64,000 nucleotides of DNA, from assembly GCA_012103535.1 (NCBI GenBank), contig WLWQ01000001.1, positions 1,116,001 through 1,180,000 on the forward strand, written 5' to 3'. Below, piece after piece: positions 1-8,437 of this stretch. Within the stretch, counting starts at the first letter, position 1. The number at the start of each line of letters is the position of its first letter. This DNA is from Pseudomonadales bacterium. Its GTDB lineage: Bacteria; Pseudomonadota; Gammaproteobacteria; Pseudomonadales; Pseudohongiellaceae. A program made the position numbers and the translations under genes. Under the pieces are notes generated by a model. It was not told the DNA's origin. It worked only from the letters and a program-made list of their open reading frames with translations, and ran no database searches.

Positions 1-1112
1 AACGCATCGAATCTATTCGCTTAACACCAGACCGTCGCCTTCCTGCTAACGTTCACCCGAAGAAAATTCTTATTCTTTCACGCGTCACAATTGGTGCCGA
101 TGTCGCTATAACCTCTGTGATCTGTCAACGAGTTGCCCAGTTTTATCCCCAGGCTCAGGTGGTCGTAGTGGGCAACGCGAAGCTTAAACAAATTTTTGCG
201 GACGAATCCAATATCCAGGTGCATGAGCTGAATTATGCGCGCCGTGGAGGTTTGTTGGAAAAATTTCAGGCTTGGTTGCAGCTTCTGGCGGAAGTCAGAG
301 CGCTTATTGCACATCTGTCACCGGCAGAATTTTTAATTCTGGATCCTGACTCACGCCTGACCCAGCTAGGTGTGCTACCACTGGTTCCTTTGCAGAACTA
401 TCGCTTCTTTAACTCTCGAAGCAAGAAAGGTTCGTCCAAGCAAGCATCAATGGCGCAGCTTACAAACCTATGGCTGGACAATATCTTGGGCACTAAAGAT
501 TTTCGCTACCCAAAAGTATGGGCAGGAAATTCGAACTTGCAAGCTGTTGAAAAATTTCGTTCAGTTGCAGACACTGATGGCGATCGCACATTTATAACAA
601 TTAATTTAGGCGTTGGCGGCAACGAGCGTAAGCGAGTTCCCGGTAGCTTTGAACAAAACCTACTAGTAACTTTATTGCAAGATTCCAACACCAGTGTCTT
701 ACTCGATTTAGGTGCGGGAGATGCGGAGCGAGCGCAAACTTCTGCACTACTTCAAGCCGCCGAGGAAGCAGGCATCACTACTGCAGAAACAGCATTCTCG
801 CAGATTCAACAAGTTGACACTGACGCTCGCTTGATTGGCGTTGAATGTTCAATTGGAGAGATATTTGCATTAATTAGCAAAAGCGACGAATTCATCGGCT
901 ACGACTCTGCCTGCCAACATATTGCTGCAGCAGAAGGCATCAAAACTTTTACAATCTTTGCTGGAACTAACAATGTGCGCTTCATTCGCCGCTGGCAAGC
1001 ATGCGGTCAAAACACTAGCGAGATTATTTACGTCGACACATTATCTAAAGATGGCTATATCGATAACGAAGACATTATCGCCACCTTAATGGATTTCAGA
1101 ACTCCTGACTAA
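1..1112 (+). CDS. Glycosyltransferase family 9-like protein (5' partial)
   Basis: The frame is open from base 3 to the stop at 1110-1112, so the gene enters from the left and its start is not seen; 369 residues are visible. The first visible part contains a Rossmann-type strand (KKILILSRV, then an alpha helix ending QFYP), which is how family 9 glycosyltransferases (heptosyltransferase-like) begin. The C-terminal Rossmann half has NLGVGG near residue 200 and the late motif GYDSACQHIAAAEG, which fits the family's Asp-Ser-...-His-x-Ala-Ala segment near the nucleotide-sugar site. Members add sugars to lipopolysaccharide core or other envelope glycans at the inner face of the membrane. Donor and acceptor cannot be told. 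A GTG at 117 lies inside the first Rossmann fold and is not the true start. A strong terminator follows directly. Confidence 0.75.
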   Translation, partial: RIESIRLTPDRRLPANVHPKKILILSRVTIGADVAITSVICQRVAQFYPQAQVVVVGNAKLKQIFADESNIQVHELNYARRGGLLEKFQAWLQLLAEVRALIAHLSPAEFLILDPDSRLTQLGVLPLVPLQNYRFFNSRSKKGSSKQASMAQLTNLWLDNILGTKDFRYPKVWAGNSNLQAVEKFRSVADTDGDRTFITINLGVGGNERKRVPGSFEQNLLVTLLQDSNTSVLLDLGAGDAERAQTSALLQAAEEAGITTAETAFSQIQQVDTDARLIGVECSIGEIFALISKSDEFIGYDSACQHIAAAEGIKTFTIFAGTNNVRFIRRWQACGQNTSEIIYVDTLSKDGYIDNEDIIATLMDFRTPD

Positions 1113-1125
1113 ATATAATTGGCAT

Positions 1126-1156
1126 AAAAAAACCCGGCGGAACCGCCGGGTTTTTT
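1126..1156. terminator. Bidirectional intrinsic terminator
   Basis: Perfect 8-bp stem CCCGGCGG-AA-CCGCCGGG (1133-1150) with an A run on the left and a T run on the right, so it works in both directions. It ends the glycosyltransferase gene and the convergent PQQ dehydrogenase gene. Confidence 0.92.
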
Positions 1157-1167
1157 GTGTGCGTCTA

Positions 1168-3231
1168 TTAGTGAGCTGCGCTTGTTTCTTGTGCAGCCGG
1201 TAGTGCTAATGCAGTTAGCTTCGAAGAAGTCTGCAACATGATGTACTGATGACCATCATGAGTCCAAGAGCTCATACCATAGCTACTGCGAGCTGGTGCT
1301 TCAATTTCTCCAATGATCTCACCGCTGTCTTTGTCGATTGCCCAAAGCATCGGTGTACCGTCGGATGCCGTATCAGAATAAACCAGCATAGTTGGAGTGG
1401 CGACCATAGGTACTAGTGCACCTGTACCAGTGTTACCGTACTCACTTTCGGAAACTCCATAGCGTTCAAATACATCTTTGTAACGCTGCGGAGTTTCACC
1501 GGTAGGAATAGTGAATTTCTTCTCGCCGGTGTTCATGTCGTAAGCAACGATAGAGCTGTAAGGCGGCTTCCAGATTGGTAAACCTGAAGGATGACGTGGA
1601 GGTCGCGCCGTCGCGCCAGGTACGCCATTAGCATATTGCGCGGTAGTCGTACCGGTAGAGTTCGGGAACAACAAGTCCGCTTCTTCACCTGGAATCAAAC
1701 GTAGAGCAAAGCAGGCAGTGTGTTCATTCACATAGAGAGTGTTTGTATTGGGATCAGCGACTGGAGGGCTGGTGATATTCACACCCCCTGCACCACCGGG
1801 GCAGTTCATAGCTGCATATTTGCCTTCGGCATTGTCGGCATGGATTGGTGGATTAAACAAACCACCCATCACATAGTCTTCCATTGCCACCAGTGCTTCG
1901 GCTTTTAACTCCGGGGTGAAATCGATTAAATCGTCTTCGCCAATTCCCTGCATTGAATAGGGCTCAGGCCATGTCACATGTGGTTGAGTCGGTGACAAAA
2001 CTTCACCAGGAACGATAGATGCAGGAACGGGTCGTTCTACGATTGGCCAAATTGGCTCACCGGTTATCCGATTAAACGAATATAACCAACCCTGTTTTGT
2101 TGCCTGAATCACCGCAGGTATGTCTCGTCCATCCACTGTCAGATCCAGTGCAATAGGCGCAGTAGGTGTATCGAAGTTCCAGATTTCATGACGCACGAAC
2201 TGGAAGTGCCAGGCCCTTTCCCCGGTACTGGCATTGAGTGCAATAATACTCGCACCATACAAGTTATCACCCGGTCTGAAACCACCGTAGTAATCGATAG
2301 TGGCGCTGTTGGTTGGAATAAATACCAGGTCATTTTCTGGATCTGCCGACAATGGAGCCCATGAAGAAACATCTCCAGTCCATTCCCAGGCATCGTTTTC
2401 CCAGGTTTCATGGCCATATTCACCGGGCTTAGGAATTACATTGAATTTCCATTTGAATGCACCGGTGCGTGCGTCGTAACCCAAAATGTCGCCGGGTACG
2501 TTTTCAATTCGCGCCTGGTGGTAACCCTGCTCTGCGGAGTTGCCCACAATAATAGTGTCATTCACAACGATCGGCGGCGATGAAGAAGTGATGTAACCCG
2601 TTTCCAGGGGAATTCCTTCATAAGGATCATAGGGATGGCCGAGATCTGCAATCAGATCAACTACACCGGTTTGTGGAAATCCATCAATTGGCACTGATTC
2701 TCCCCAGTTTTCCAACGGGATTCCTGTATCAGCATCCAGAGCTGTCATAAAGAAAGCTGGAGAAACAATAATTACAACACCGCGCCCATCAATTTCAGTA
2801 AAGGCAACACCTTTGCCGTAGTCAGCACGCATTGAATATTCGGCACGGGGGCTTTTTAGCTCCCGGTAAGACCAGATGGTTTCACCTGTCTTCGGATCGA
2901 TAGCAATTACGTGGCGGGTGTAACCAGCAACGGTGAATAATTTACCATCGATATAGGAAGGGGTAGAACGGCCACTTACCGCACCAAAGCTCGCACCATC
3001 CCATTCCCAGGCAACTTCCAGATCACTAAAATTATCAGCAGAAATCTCGTCAGAAGGGGTAAAGCGCGTGTGCCCATAGTCGTTACCCAGCGTGTACCAT
3101 TCGATGGAATCTTGAGCATTTACCAGGGTTGGTAGCGCCAACAGGCCTGCCACGAGTCCTAGCAAACATCTTTTAAGAATTAGAGTTTTCAAATTTCCTC
3201 TCCTACTTCCCAATGGCTTTCTGGATGTCAA
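1168..3231 (-). CDS. Exported PQQ-dependent dehydrogenase, glucose-dehydrogenase-like subfamily
   Basis: A 687-residue quinoprotein with an eight-bladed beta-propeller: repeated A-x-D-x-x-T-G-x-x-x-W blade ends (for example IDPKTGETIW at 111-120, YDARTGAFKW near 252). A signal peptide ends near residue 40 (LPTLVNAQ). The C-terminal half (KQGWLYSFNRITGEPIWP, then ERPVP) matches the membrane glucose dehydrogenase branch, but there is no N-terminal membrane anchor domain and no heme domain. The usual W-D-x-D active-site motif reads W351-N352-F353-D354, so the residue expected to be the general base is Asn. Other exported members that I recall also have W-N-x-D, so this is probably a subfamily trait; the substrate is unknown. 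The gene is monocistronic. An alternative start closer to the signal peptide (leucine-rich part from residue 17) cannot be excluded. Confidence 0.85.
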   Translation of the reverse strand: MTSRKPLGSRRGNLKTLILKRCLLGLVAGLLALPTLVNAQDSIEWYTLGNDYGHTRFTPSDEISADNFSDLEVAWEWDGASFGAVSGRSTPSYIDGKLFTVAGYTRHVIAIDPKTGETIWSYRELKSPRAEYSMRADYGKGVAFTEIDGRGVVIIVSPAFFMTALDADTGIPLENWGESVPIDGFPQTGVVDLIADLGHPYDPYEGIPLETGYITSSSPPIVVNDTIIVGNSAEQGYHQARIENVPGDILGYDARTGAFKWKFNVIPKPGEYGHETWENDAWEWTGDVSSWAPLSADPENDLVFIPTNSATIDYYGGFRPGDNLYGASIIALNASTGERAWHFQFVRHEIWNFDTPTAPIALDLTVDGRDIPAVIQATKQGWLYSFNRITGEPIWPIVERPVPASIVPGEVLSPTQPHVTWPEPYSMQGIGEDDLIDFTPELKAEALVAMEDYVMGGLFNPPIHADNAEGKYAAMNCPGGAGGVNITSPPVADPNTNTLYVNEHTACFALRLIPGEEADLLFPNSTGTTTAQYANGVPGATARPPRHPSGLPIWKPPYSSIVAYDMNTGEKKFTIPTGETPQRYKDVFERYGVSESEYGNTGTGALVPMVATPTMLVYSDTASDGTPMLWAIDKDSGEIIGEIEAPARSSYGMSSWTHDGHQYIMLQTSSKLTALALPAAQETSAAH

Positions 3232-3700
3232 AAAGCCCTAAAAATTCGGTTTTCCAGACGCGTAGAAATTCCTCAACAGAATCCACGTCTAAGCCCCGTA
3301 TCCTGCCATAATTCTTAGCCAAGAGTGTAGAAAATTTGTATCAATTTGTCTCACGATACACTCTCAAAGTAGCAGGTTTTCGAAACCACAATTTCAAGAA
3401 TCAACAACTACTTGGGATTCTCAATACGGCGTCTCAAGAGATCCGGATCGTTACTATTAAAATCCACATATTCACCATGAATTTATAAGCCTATGACTAA
3501 TGCCGCTGAGTAGTTCAGTTAAATTCAGCCACGTCCGAACCTTATTGTGATGAACGCTAATTTGGCTTTTTGATCTAGCAAATAATTTTGCCTCCTACAG
3601 CTACATTCATATTGACATTCGCATCAAGAACCAATCGTGCGATAATTTAGTCAAGTTTCTATCCCAGCAATACTCGGCTAAATGCAAATAGAATGAGCTA
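3232..3700. other. Divergent intergenic region, no gene seen
   Basis: About 470 bases between the divergent PQQ dehydrogenase and the sulfotransferase gene. It is AT-rich. I see TTGACA at 3612 and a TAATTT about 25 bases downstream, too far apart for a good sigma-70 promoter. No RNA gene or repeat was recognised. Confidence 0.5.
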
Positions 3701-3701
3701 T

Positions 3702-3718
3702 AAGGAAATTACGAATTG
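3702..3718 (+). promoter_or_regulatory. Ribosome binding site and likely original TTG start of the sulfotransferase
   Basis: AAGGA at 3702-3706 sits 9 bases before TTG at 3716. From that TTG the frame reads L-P-D-K-S-K-P-K and reaches the seven-A run at 3737-3743. One extra A would continue it in frame into the 713-codon sulfotransferase frame as K-N-Q-L-L-Q-N-L-L. The downstream frame itself has only a TTG at 3751 with no ribosome binding site. Confidence 0.5.
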
Positions 3719-3750
3719 CCAGACAAAAGTAAACCGAAAAAAATCAACTA

Positions 3751-5892
3751 TTGCAAAATTTGTTATCTGATTTCAAAAATAGAGATTACAAAAAACTACT
3801 CGATAAATATTTAAGCGAAGAAGAAAAATTTGAAAACTCAGCTGATATTTTGTCTCTTGTGGGCGCCTCTTATTTATCACTTTCCAGCTATGATAAGGCC
3901 ATAGAATATTTTGAAAAAGCGCTGGTATCGCAGCCAATATTTCCAGAAGTGCACAGTAGAATCGGACAAGCCTTCAAACTCCAAGGGAATATTCCTGTTG
4001 CAATTAAGCATTTTGAGATTGCTTTAGAGCAGAAACCAGATTTTTTGACAGCCAAATATGATCTAGGACTAACTTACCTAGAACTTGGTAAGTTTTCTGA
4101 ATGCATTCCTCTACTTAAAGAATTTGCCAACAAAAACCCCAGTAACTTTATGGCATTGGCTAATCTAGGCATCGCCTATAGAAAAATAGGCGATTTTGAC
4201 AATGCCATTAACACCTTAAAAGCTACATTAATAATTAACCCTGAATATTTTCCAGCATTGCTAAACCTGGGCATTTCTCTTTACAGAAAAGAGAATATAA
4301 CTGAAGCAGTTCCTGTTTTTCAAAATGCCAATAAACTAGATCCGAACAATGCAAAGCCATACAAATATCTCGCCTTACTAAATTTGAAACTAGGAGACAT
4401 AGATCAAGTAAAAAACAATAGCCTGCGAGCTATAGTCTTAGATCCTAAATCCAAGGTAGCGTATAACGCACTGGGAATTGCTTATAAAGAACTCAATGAC
4501 TACAAACACGCTTCAGGTGCGTTCTTAAAAGCAATGAAACTGGATGAAAATTATGCAGAGCCTTTTCACAATTTAGCATTGTTGCTGGCCAAAAAAAGCT
4601 CACCAGAATCTGCATACCCTTATGCAAAAAAGGCCATTGAATTAGATTTAGATAATGCAAATTTCATGAATACCCTGGGCCATATTCATAGAAATCTAAA
4701 TCAACATGACATCGCATTGGAAAAATTCCAATTAGCACTCAACATTGATCCCAGCAATACAGCTTCCTTAGTACACATGGGTGTGACTTATTCAGAAATG
4801 GGTCAGAATGATAAATCAGTAGATTATTATGAAAAAGCTTTAGAACTTAATCCTAAACACCCAATAGCACTTAGTCATTTAAGTCGCATAAAGAAAATTG
4901 AAGAAGACGATCCCAGAATAAAAACAATGATCTGCATTGTAGAGACTGCGAACATATCTGATTCTCATAAAGTGAGCTTAAACTTCGCACTGGGTAGTAT
5001 TTATTATGGATTTAAAAAACACGAAAAAGCATTTGGCTATTTGAGCACAGGTAATGAACTCAGAACTAAAGAACTTTCACATTTAGCAGAAGAAGAATTT
5101 GGCATCATTGACAAAATCAAGCTTTGTTTTCAAGAAGATATTTCCATCGACCTTGATGAATCAAACAGGCAATTAGACTATCCGAAATCTCCGATTTTTA
5201 TTCTAGGCATGCCTAGAAGCGGAACCAGTCTAGTTGAAGAAATCATTACCAGTCATTCTCTGGTCTATGGGGGCGGGGAACTAAACACTCTTAGAAATTC
5301 TATTAACTTTGAAAAATTGACTTCTCAAAAATTAGATAAGGAACTTTTTGAAGATATACATGAACAATATCTAAGTGGAGTTAATAAAAATGGATTCTCT
5401 GAACAGTTTATTACTGACAAGATGCCTTCAAATTTTCGATTCGTAGGTCTAATCGCTCTGGCATTTCCAGAAGCTAAAATTGTTCACACCATTAGAAACC
5501 CGCTCGCTACTTGCTGGTCAATATATATGAGAAATTTCTCGACTGAAGGCCACGCTTACGCTTATGACCTAGAGCTGCTTGGCAAATATTACAATACCTA
5601 TAAAGATCTAATGTCATTTTGGCATCAGAAATTTCCAGGAAAAATTTATGACCTGAACTATGAGAAGTTGACTGAAAACCAAGAAGAAGAAACCAGAAAA
5701 TTGGTCGATTATTTACAATTGGAATGGGAAGACAGCTGCTTGCAATTTGAAAAAAATGAAAGAGCTGTGAGAACAGCTTCCTTTCAACAAGTTCGAAAGC
5801 GTATGTACCAAGGCAGCTCTAAAGCTTGGGAACCCTATCGTCCTTATCTTAGCAAGCTTATCGATATCATTGGCGAAGACGCGAATCCCTAA
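3751..5892 (+). CDS. TPR-repeat sulfotransferase (5' end probably frameshifted)
   Basis: The frame gives 713 residues. Residues 1 to about 400 are a run of tetratricopeptide repeats (pattern A-x-x-x-L-G...A...F-x-x-A-L-x-x-x-P). A C-terminal sulfotransferase domain begins near 480 with the 5'-phosphosulfate loop GMPRSGTSLVEE (about 485-496) and has the 3'-phosphate motif HTIRNPLATCWS near 576-587. Members transfer sulfate from PAPS to a protein or glycan; the TPR part probably holds the acceptor. The gene is strikingly AT-rich compared with both neighbours, a sign of horizontal transfer. No start codon with a ribosome binding site exists in this frame; see the entry at 3702-3718 for the better start in another frame, joined across an A7 run. 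It could be a sequencing error, a slippage site or a mutated gene. Confidence 0.85.
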   Translation: MQNLLSDFKNRDYKKLLDKYLSEEEKFENSADILSLVGASYLSLSSYDKAIEYFEKALVSQPIFPEVHSRIGQAFKLQGNIPVAIKHFEIALEQKPDFLTAKYDLGLTYLELGKFSECIPLLKEFANKNPSNFMALANLGIAYRKIGDFDNAINTLKATLIINPEYFPALLNLGISLYRKENITEAVPVFQNANKLDPNNAKPYKYLALLNLKLGDIDQVKNNSLRAIVLDPKSKVAYNALGIAYKELNDYKHASGAFLKAMKLDENYAEPFHNLALLLAKKSSPESAYPYAKKAIELDLDNANFMNTLGHIHRNLNQHDIALEKFQLALNIDPSNTASLVHMGVTYSEMGQNDKSVDYYEKALELNPKHPIALSHLSRIKKIEEDDPRIKTMICIVETANISDSHKVSLNFALGSIYYGFKKHEKAFGYLSTGNELRTKELSHLAEEEFGIIDKIKLCFQEDISIDLDESNRQLDYPKSPIFILGMPRSGTSLVEEIITSHSLVYGGGELNTLRNSINFEKLTSQKLDKELFEDIHEQYLSGVNKNGFSEQFITDKMPSNFRFVGLIALAFPEAKIVHTIRNPLATCWSIYMRNFSTEGHAYAYDLELLGKYYNTYKDLMSFWHQKFPGKIYDLNYEKLTENQEEETRKLVDYLQLEWEDSCLQFEKNERAVRTASFQQVRKRMYQGSSKAWEPYRPYLSKLIDIIGEDANP

Positions 5893-5976
5893 GTCAGTAA
5901 CTGTGAAGTCTTAAGTCTGTTAGATAAGGGACTGAGCCTGTTTTTCGATTTTACTAAACCTTGTCTATCTCACTAC

Positions 5977-8178
5977 CTAGAAAGTTCCAGTAACCCGCAA
6001 AGACACGCTAGGCCCGGAAGAACCGCACTGATCCTCAATTTCTTCTATGATGCCGCTGGAGATGCGACCCACATAACGCAATCGTTCGCGGCAGAATTCG
6101 CCATTATTAATAATGCGGTCTGCATCCAGCCGGAAGGTTATGTTTTGCGGGCTTACCCATTCAACAAAGGCAGACCAGAAGGGATCACCGGCGGATAACT
6201 CTATATCGACTAAATCGTAGGTTTTACGATTGCCATCGAAAGAATTACTCCAGCGCATCCCCCAGTTTATATTTCTTTCGGGAAAGTCGTGGCGAAAACT
6301 CCAGGTGGTTCTTCCGCGCCAGCTGAATTGCATTCTTCTTTCTATACCCAAGAAAGGATCGGTGATTTTTGAATCTTCGACATTGACACTGCCTGTCACT
6401 AACAGGTTTGGCATGCCAATCATGCGCATGCGAGTGCTGCTGTTGATATCGATGCCATACTTTTCACCGTCACCGATATTACCGTTGGCACCCTGTAAGT
6501 CGTCATCTGAAGGAGAAACATCAATCCGTTCAATTCTGTCGTGCCAATCTTCGCAGTAAAGTCGACCACTTACTACGCCAATGTCGTTGGGTAATCGATA
6601 TTCAGCGTTGAATTCGTAATTCCAATACCATTCCTGTCTTAAATTTTCGTTACCTAACTGCACGTTAGAATCTTCATCCTGATTATCAGTTGCTGCCACG
6701 AAATCATTAAAGCCAAGCTGCTCTACGATTTTTTCAACGGTGCCTCTCAATTGAATTGTAGGGGTCAGGTCATACCTGAAATCAACTTTGGGTTTTAAGA
6801 ATGTAAAATCTCGCGCGTTGGACACATCGCCACGTTGGGTGATTTCAGAATCCTCATAGAGCACAGAAGATTCCAGCGACATCCTTGAATTGAAAATCCA
6901 GTTATGAATAACAAAAGGCTCATAGCGAATTTCTTCAACGGATGAGTTTGCATTGGAAACCGATACGGGAACTAGACCGCCAAAATCAGGTGATGGCGTG
7001 CCGGTGATGCCGCTAATTCCGAGTGCCAGTGTCGAATCAAGAATAGTCTGAGCCCGTTCCGCGCCGAGTTCTATATCCTGCGAACCATCAAACATGTCAA
7101 ATGTATAAGACCCTCTTAAGATTCGCTCTCTAGTAGTACTCGCGGAATCCAAAAAGAGATTTTTCTCCTCTGAATCCTCACCGGTAAGATCATAGCGTTC
7201 CCTGGTACTGGCTCGGGTAAACGCATTACTTATAAATAGAACTTTGAAACGATCGCCTCTATCGGTGAGGTATTCATAATCACCACCGATCTCCCAGTTC
7301 TCGATTTCGCTAGGACTGTCTTCACGCTGATAGAAATCTTCATTAGGATTAACTCTTAAATCAGTGGTACGACGAATTGTTTCGTTCTCTCCAGATCCTT
7401 CAGTAAATTGAGCATTGATACGTGCACTGCTATTGGCATTAATTTCATACCCAGCATTTGCGCTTACTGTGCTGTTATCTCCATCAGTACTTCTGATTTC
7501 TCTAATGCGATCATTGGGTGAAAAATCTCCTAAAACGGAATATTCTTTGCTGATGTTGCGAAAAAAGACTTCACTGGCACGCGCTTCAATTTGATAGTCT
7601 AAGCCGCCGGATTGACCACTGAAGGACACGCTCCCGGATGGAGTTACAGTGTTGTTGTCAGATTGCTGTGCACTTAACTCATACTGCATCGACATATCAG
7701 AAAACGTGTCATACAGAACGACATTAATTACCTGACCACTACCCCGCACATCGAGCTCACCTAAGGTGCCGCGAATAATTTCGATGAAATCAACTTGATC
7801 TGCAGTAATCCGAGTTAACTGCCCGCCTGTACTGTTATTTTTTCCCGCAGTGCGCTTTCCATTTATTAATACTTCAGTGCCGCGACTACCACCACCAAAG
7901 CCGCGACCACCGCCGCCGCCTCCACGAAATCCGCCAGGAGGGCCACCGCCGAATCCGCGACCGCCGCGACTGAATCCGCCACCACCAAATCCTCTACCGC
8001 CGCTTAGACCGGGTATGCGATCCATCATGTCTTGCGCCGTAACTGGAGACCATTCACTAAAATAGTCCGCCGGATAAACCACAGTAGAATCATCACCCAC
8101 ATTGTCTTGCGCCAATGCAAGCTGGGATCCGAAACTGAGTATTAGGGGTAGTAAAAAGCGGGCTGAACTACGGGTCAT
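5977..8178 (-). CDS. TonB-dependent receptor with glycine-rich plug insert (paralogue A)
   Basis: A 733-residue outer-membrane protein. The signal peptide ends at about 23 (LALA-QD). The plug starts with AQDMMDRIPG (48-57), is interrupted by a glycine/arginine-rich low-complexity stretch (58-100), then resumes with EVLINGKR (102-109) and the conserved I-E-I-I-R-G-T...G-E-L-D-V-R-G-S-G-Q-V-x-N-V segment. The rest is a beta-barrel with alternating polar/hydrophobic strands, ending in a C-terminal Phe (VTGTF), the usual BAM signal. It imports a ligand with TonB energy; the ligand is not known. It is a close paralogue of the gene just upstream (8438-10663), with near-identical barrel stretches, so this is a tandem duplication; a third paralogue lies at 19184-21322. 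Confidence 0.88.
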   Translation of the reverse strand: MTRSSARFLLPLILSFGSQLALAQDNVGDDSTVVYPADYFSEWSPVTAQDMMDRIPGLSGGRGFGGGGFSRGGRGFGGGPPGGFRGGGGGGRGFGGGSRGTEVLINGKRTAGKNNSTGGQLTRITADQVDFIEIIRGTLGELDVRGSGQVINVVLYDTFSDMSMQYELSAQQSDNNTVTPSGSVSFSGQSGGLDYQIEARASEVFFRNISKEYSVLGDFSPNDRIREIRSTDGDNSTVSANAGYEINANSSARINAQFTEGSGENETIRRTTDLRVNPNEDFYQREDSPSEIENWEIGGDYEYLTDRGDRFKVLFISNAFTRASTRERYDLTGEDSEEKNLFLDSASTTRERILRGSYTFDMFDGSQDIELGAERAQTILDSTLALGISGITGTPSPDFGGLVPVSVSNANSSVEEIRYEPFVIHNWIFNSRMSLESSVLYEDSEITQRGDVSNARDFTFLKPKVDFRYDLTPTIQLRGTVEKIVEQLGFNDFVAATDNQDEDSNVQLGNENLRQEWYWNYEFNAEYRLPNDIGVVSGRLYCEDWHDRIERIDVSPSDDDLQGANGNIGDGEKYGIDINSSTRMRMIGMPNLLVTGSVNVEDSKITDPFLGIERRMQFSWRGRTTWSFRHDFPERNINWGMRWSNSFDGNRKTYDLVDIELSAGDPFWSAFVEWVSPQNITFRLDADRIINNGEFCRERLRYVGRISSGIIEEIEDQCGSSGPSVSLRVTGTF

Positions 8179-8272
8179 CCAATGTTCCTCAATTTAATGC
8201 ACCTCACTCTAATCTTTCCTAAGATAACCGCTCAGGCGGCGAGTGAGTTATTTGGGCGCAAGTATTACATAG

Positions 8273-8302
8273 CTAATTCAATGAATTAGTTACAAATTGT
8301 AT
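8273..8302 (-). promoter_or_regulatory. Candidate operator and promoter element before receptor A
   Basis: Perfect 8-bp inverted repeat CTAATTCA-A-TGAATTAG (8273-8289) abutting GTTACAAATTGTAT (8289-8302). The same 14-mer with one change (GTTATAAATTGTAT, 10725-10738) lies upstream of the tandem paralogue, which suggests a shared promoter or regulator site. The regulator is unknown. Confidence 0.4.
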
Positions 8303-8378
8303 ATGCATCAATCGGATAGTGACTGAAAATAAAGATTGATTTGAGGTGAGTCCGCCCCTACCTGGGTTAAACGGGGAT

Positions 8379-8410
8379 AGACCAGGTTTTCCATCGAGAA
8401 AACGTGGTCT
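8379..8410 (-). terminator. Hairpin downstream of receptor B
   Basis: Thirteen-base arms AGACCAGGTTTTC / GAAAACGTGGTCT with one mismatch and a six-base loop, 28 bases past the stop of the receptor gene at 8438. No T run follows, so this may stabilise or process the mRNA rather than terminate it. Confidence 0.5.
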
Positions 8411-8437
8411 GTTCCAAATTCGAAGTGGGAAAGACTA

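Noticed and set aside
3612..3655. Sigma-70 promoter for the sulfotransferase
   Set aside because: TTGACA and the nearest TATAAT-like box are about 25 bases apart.
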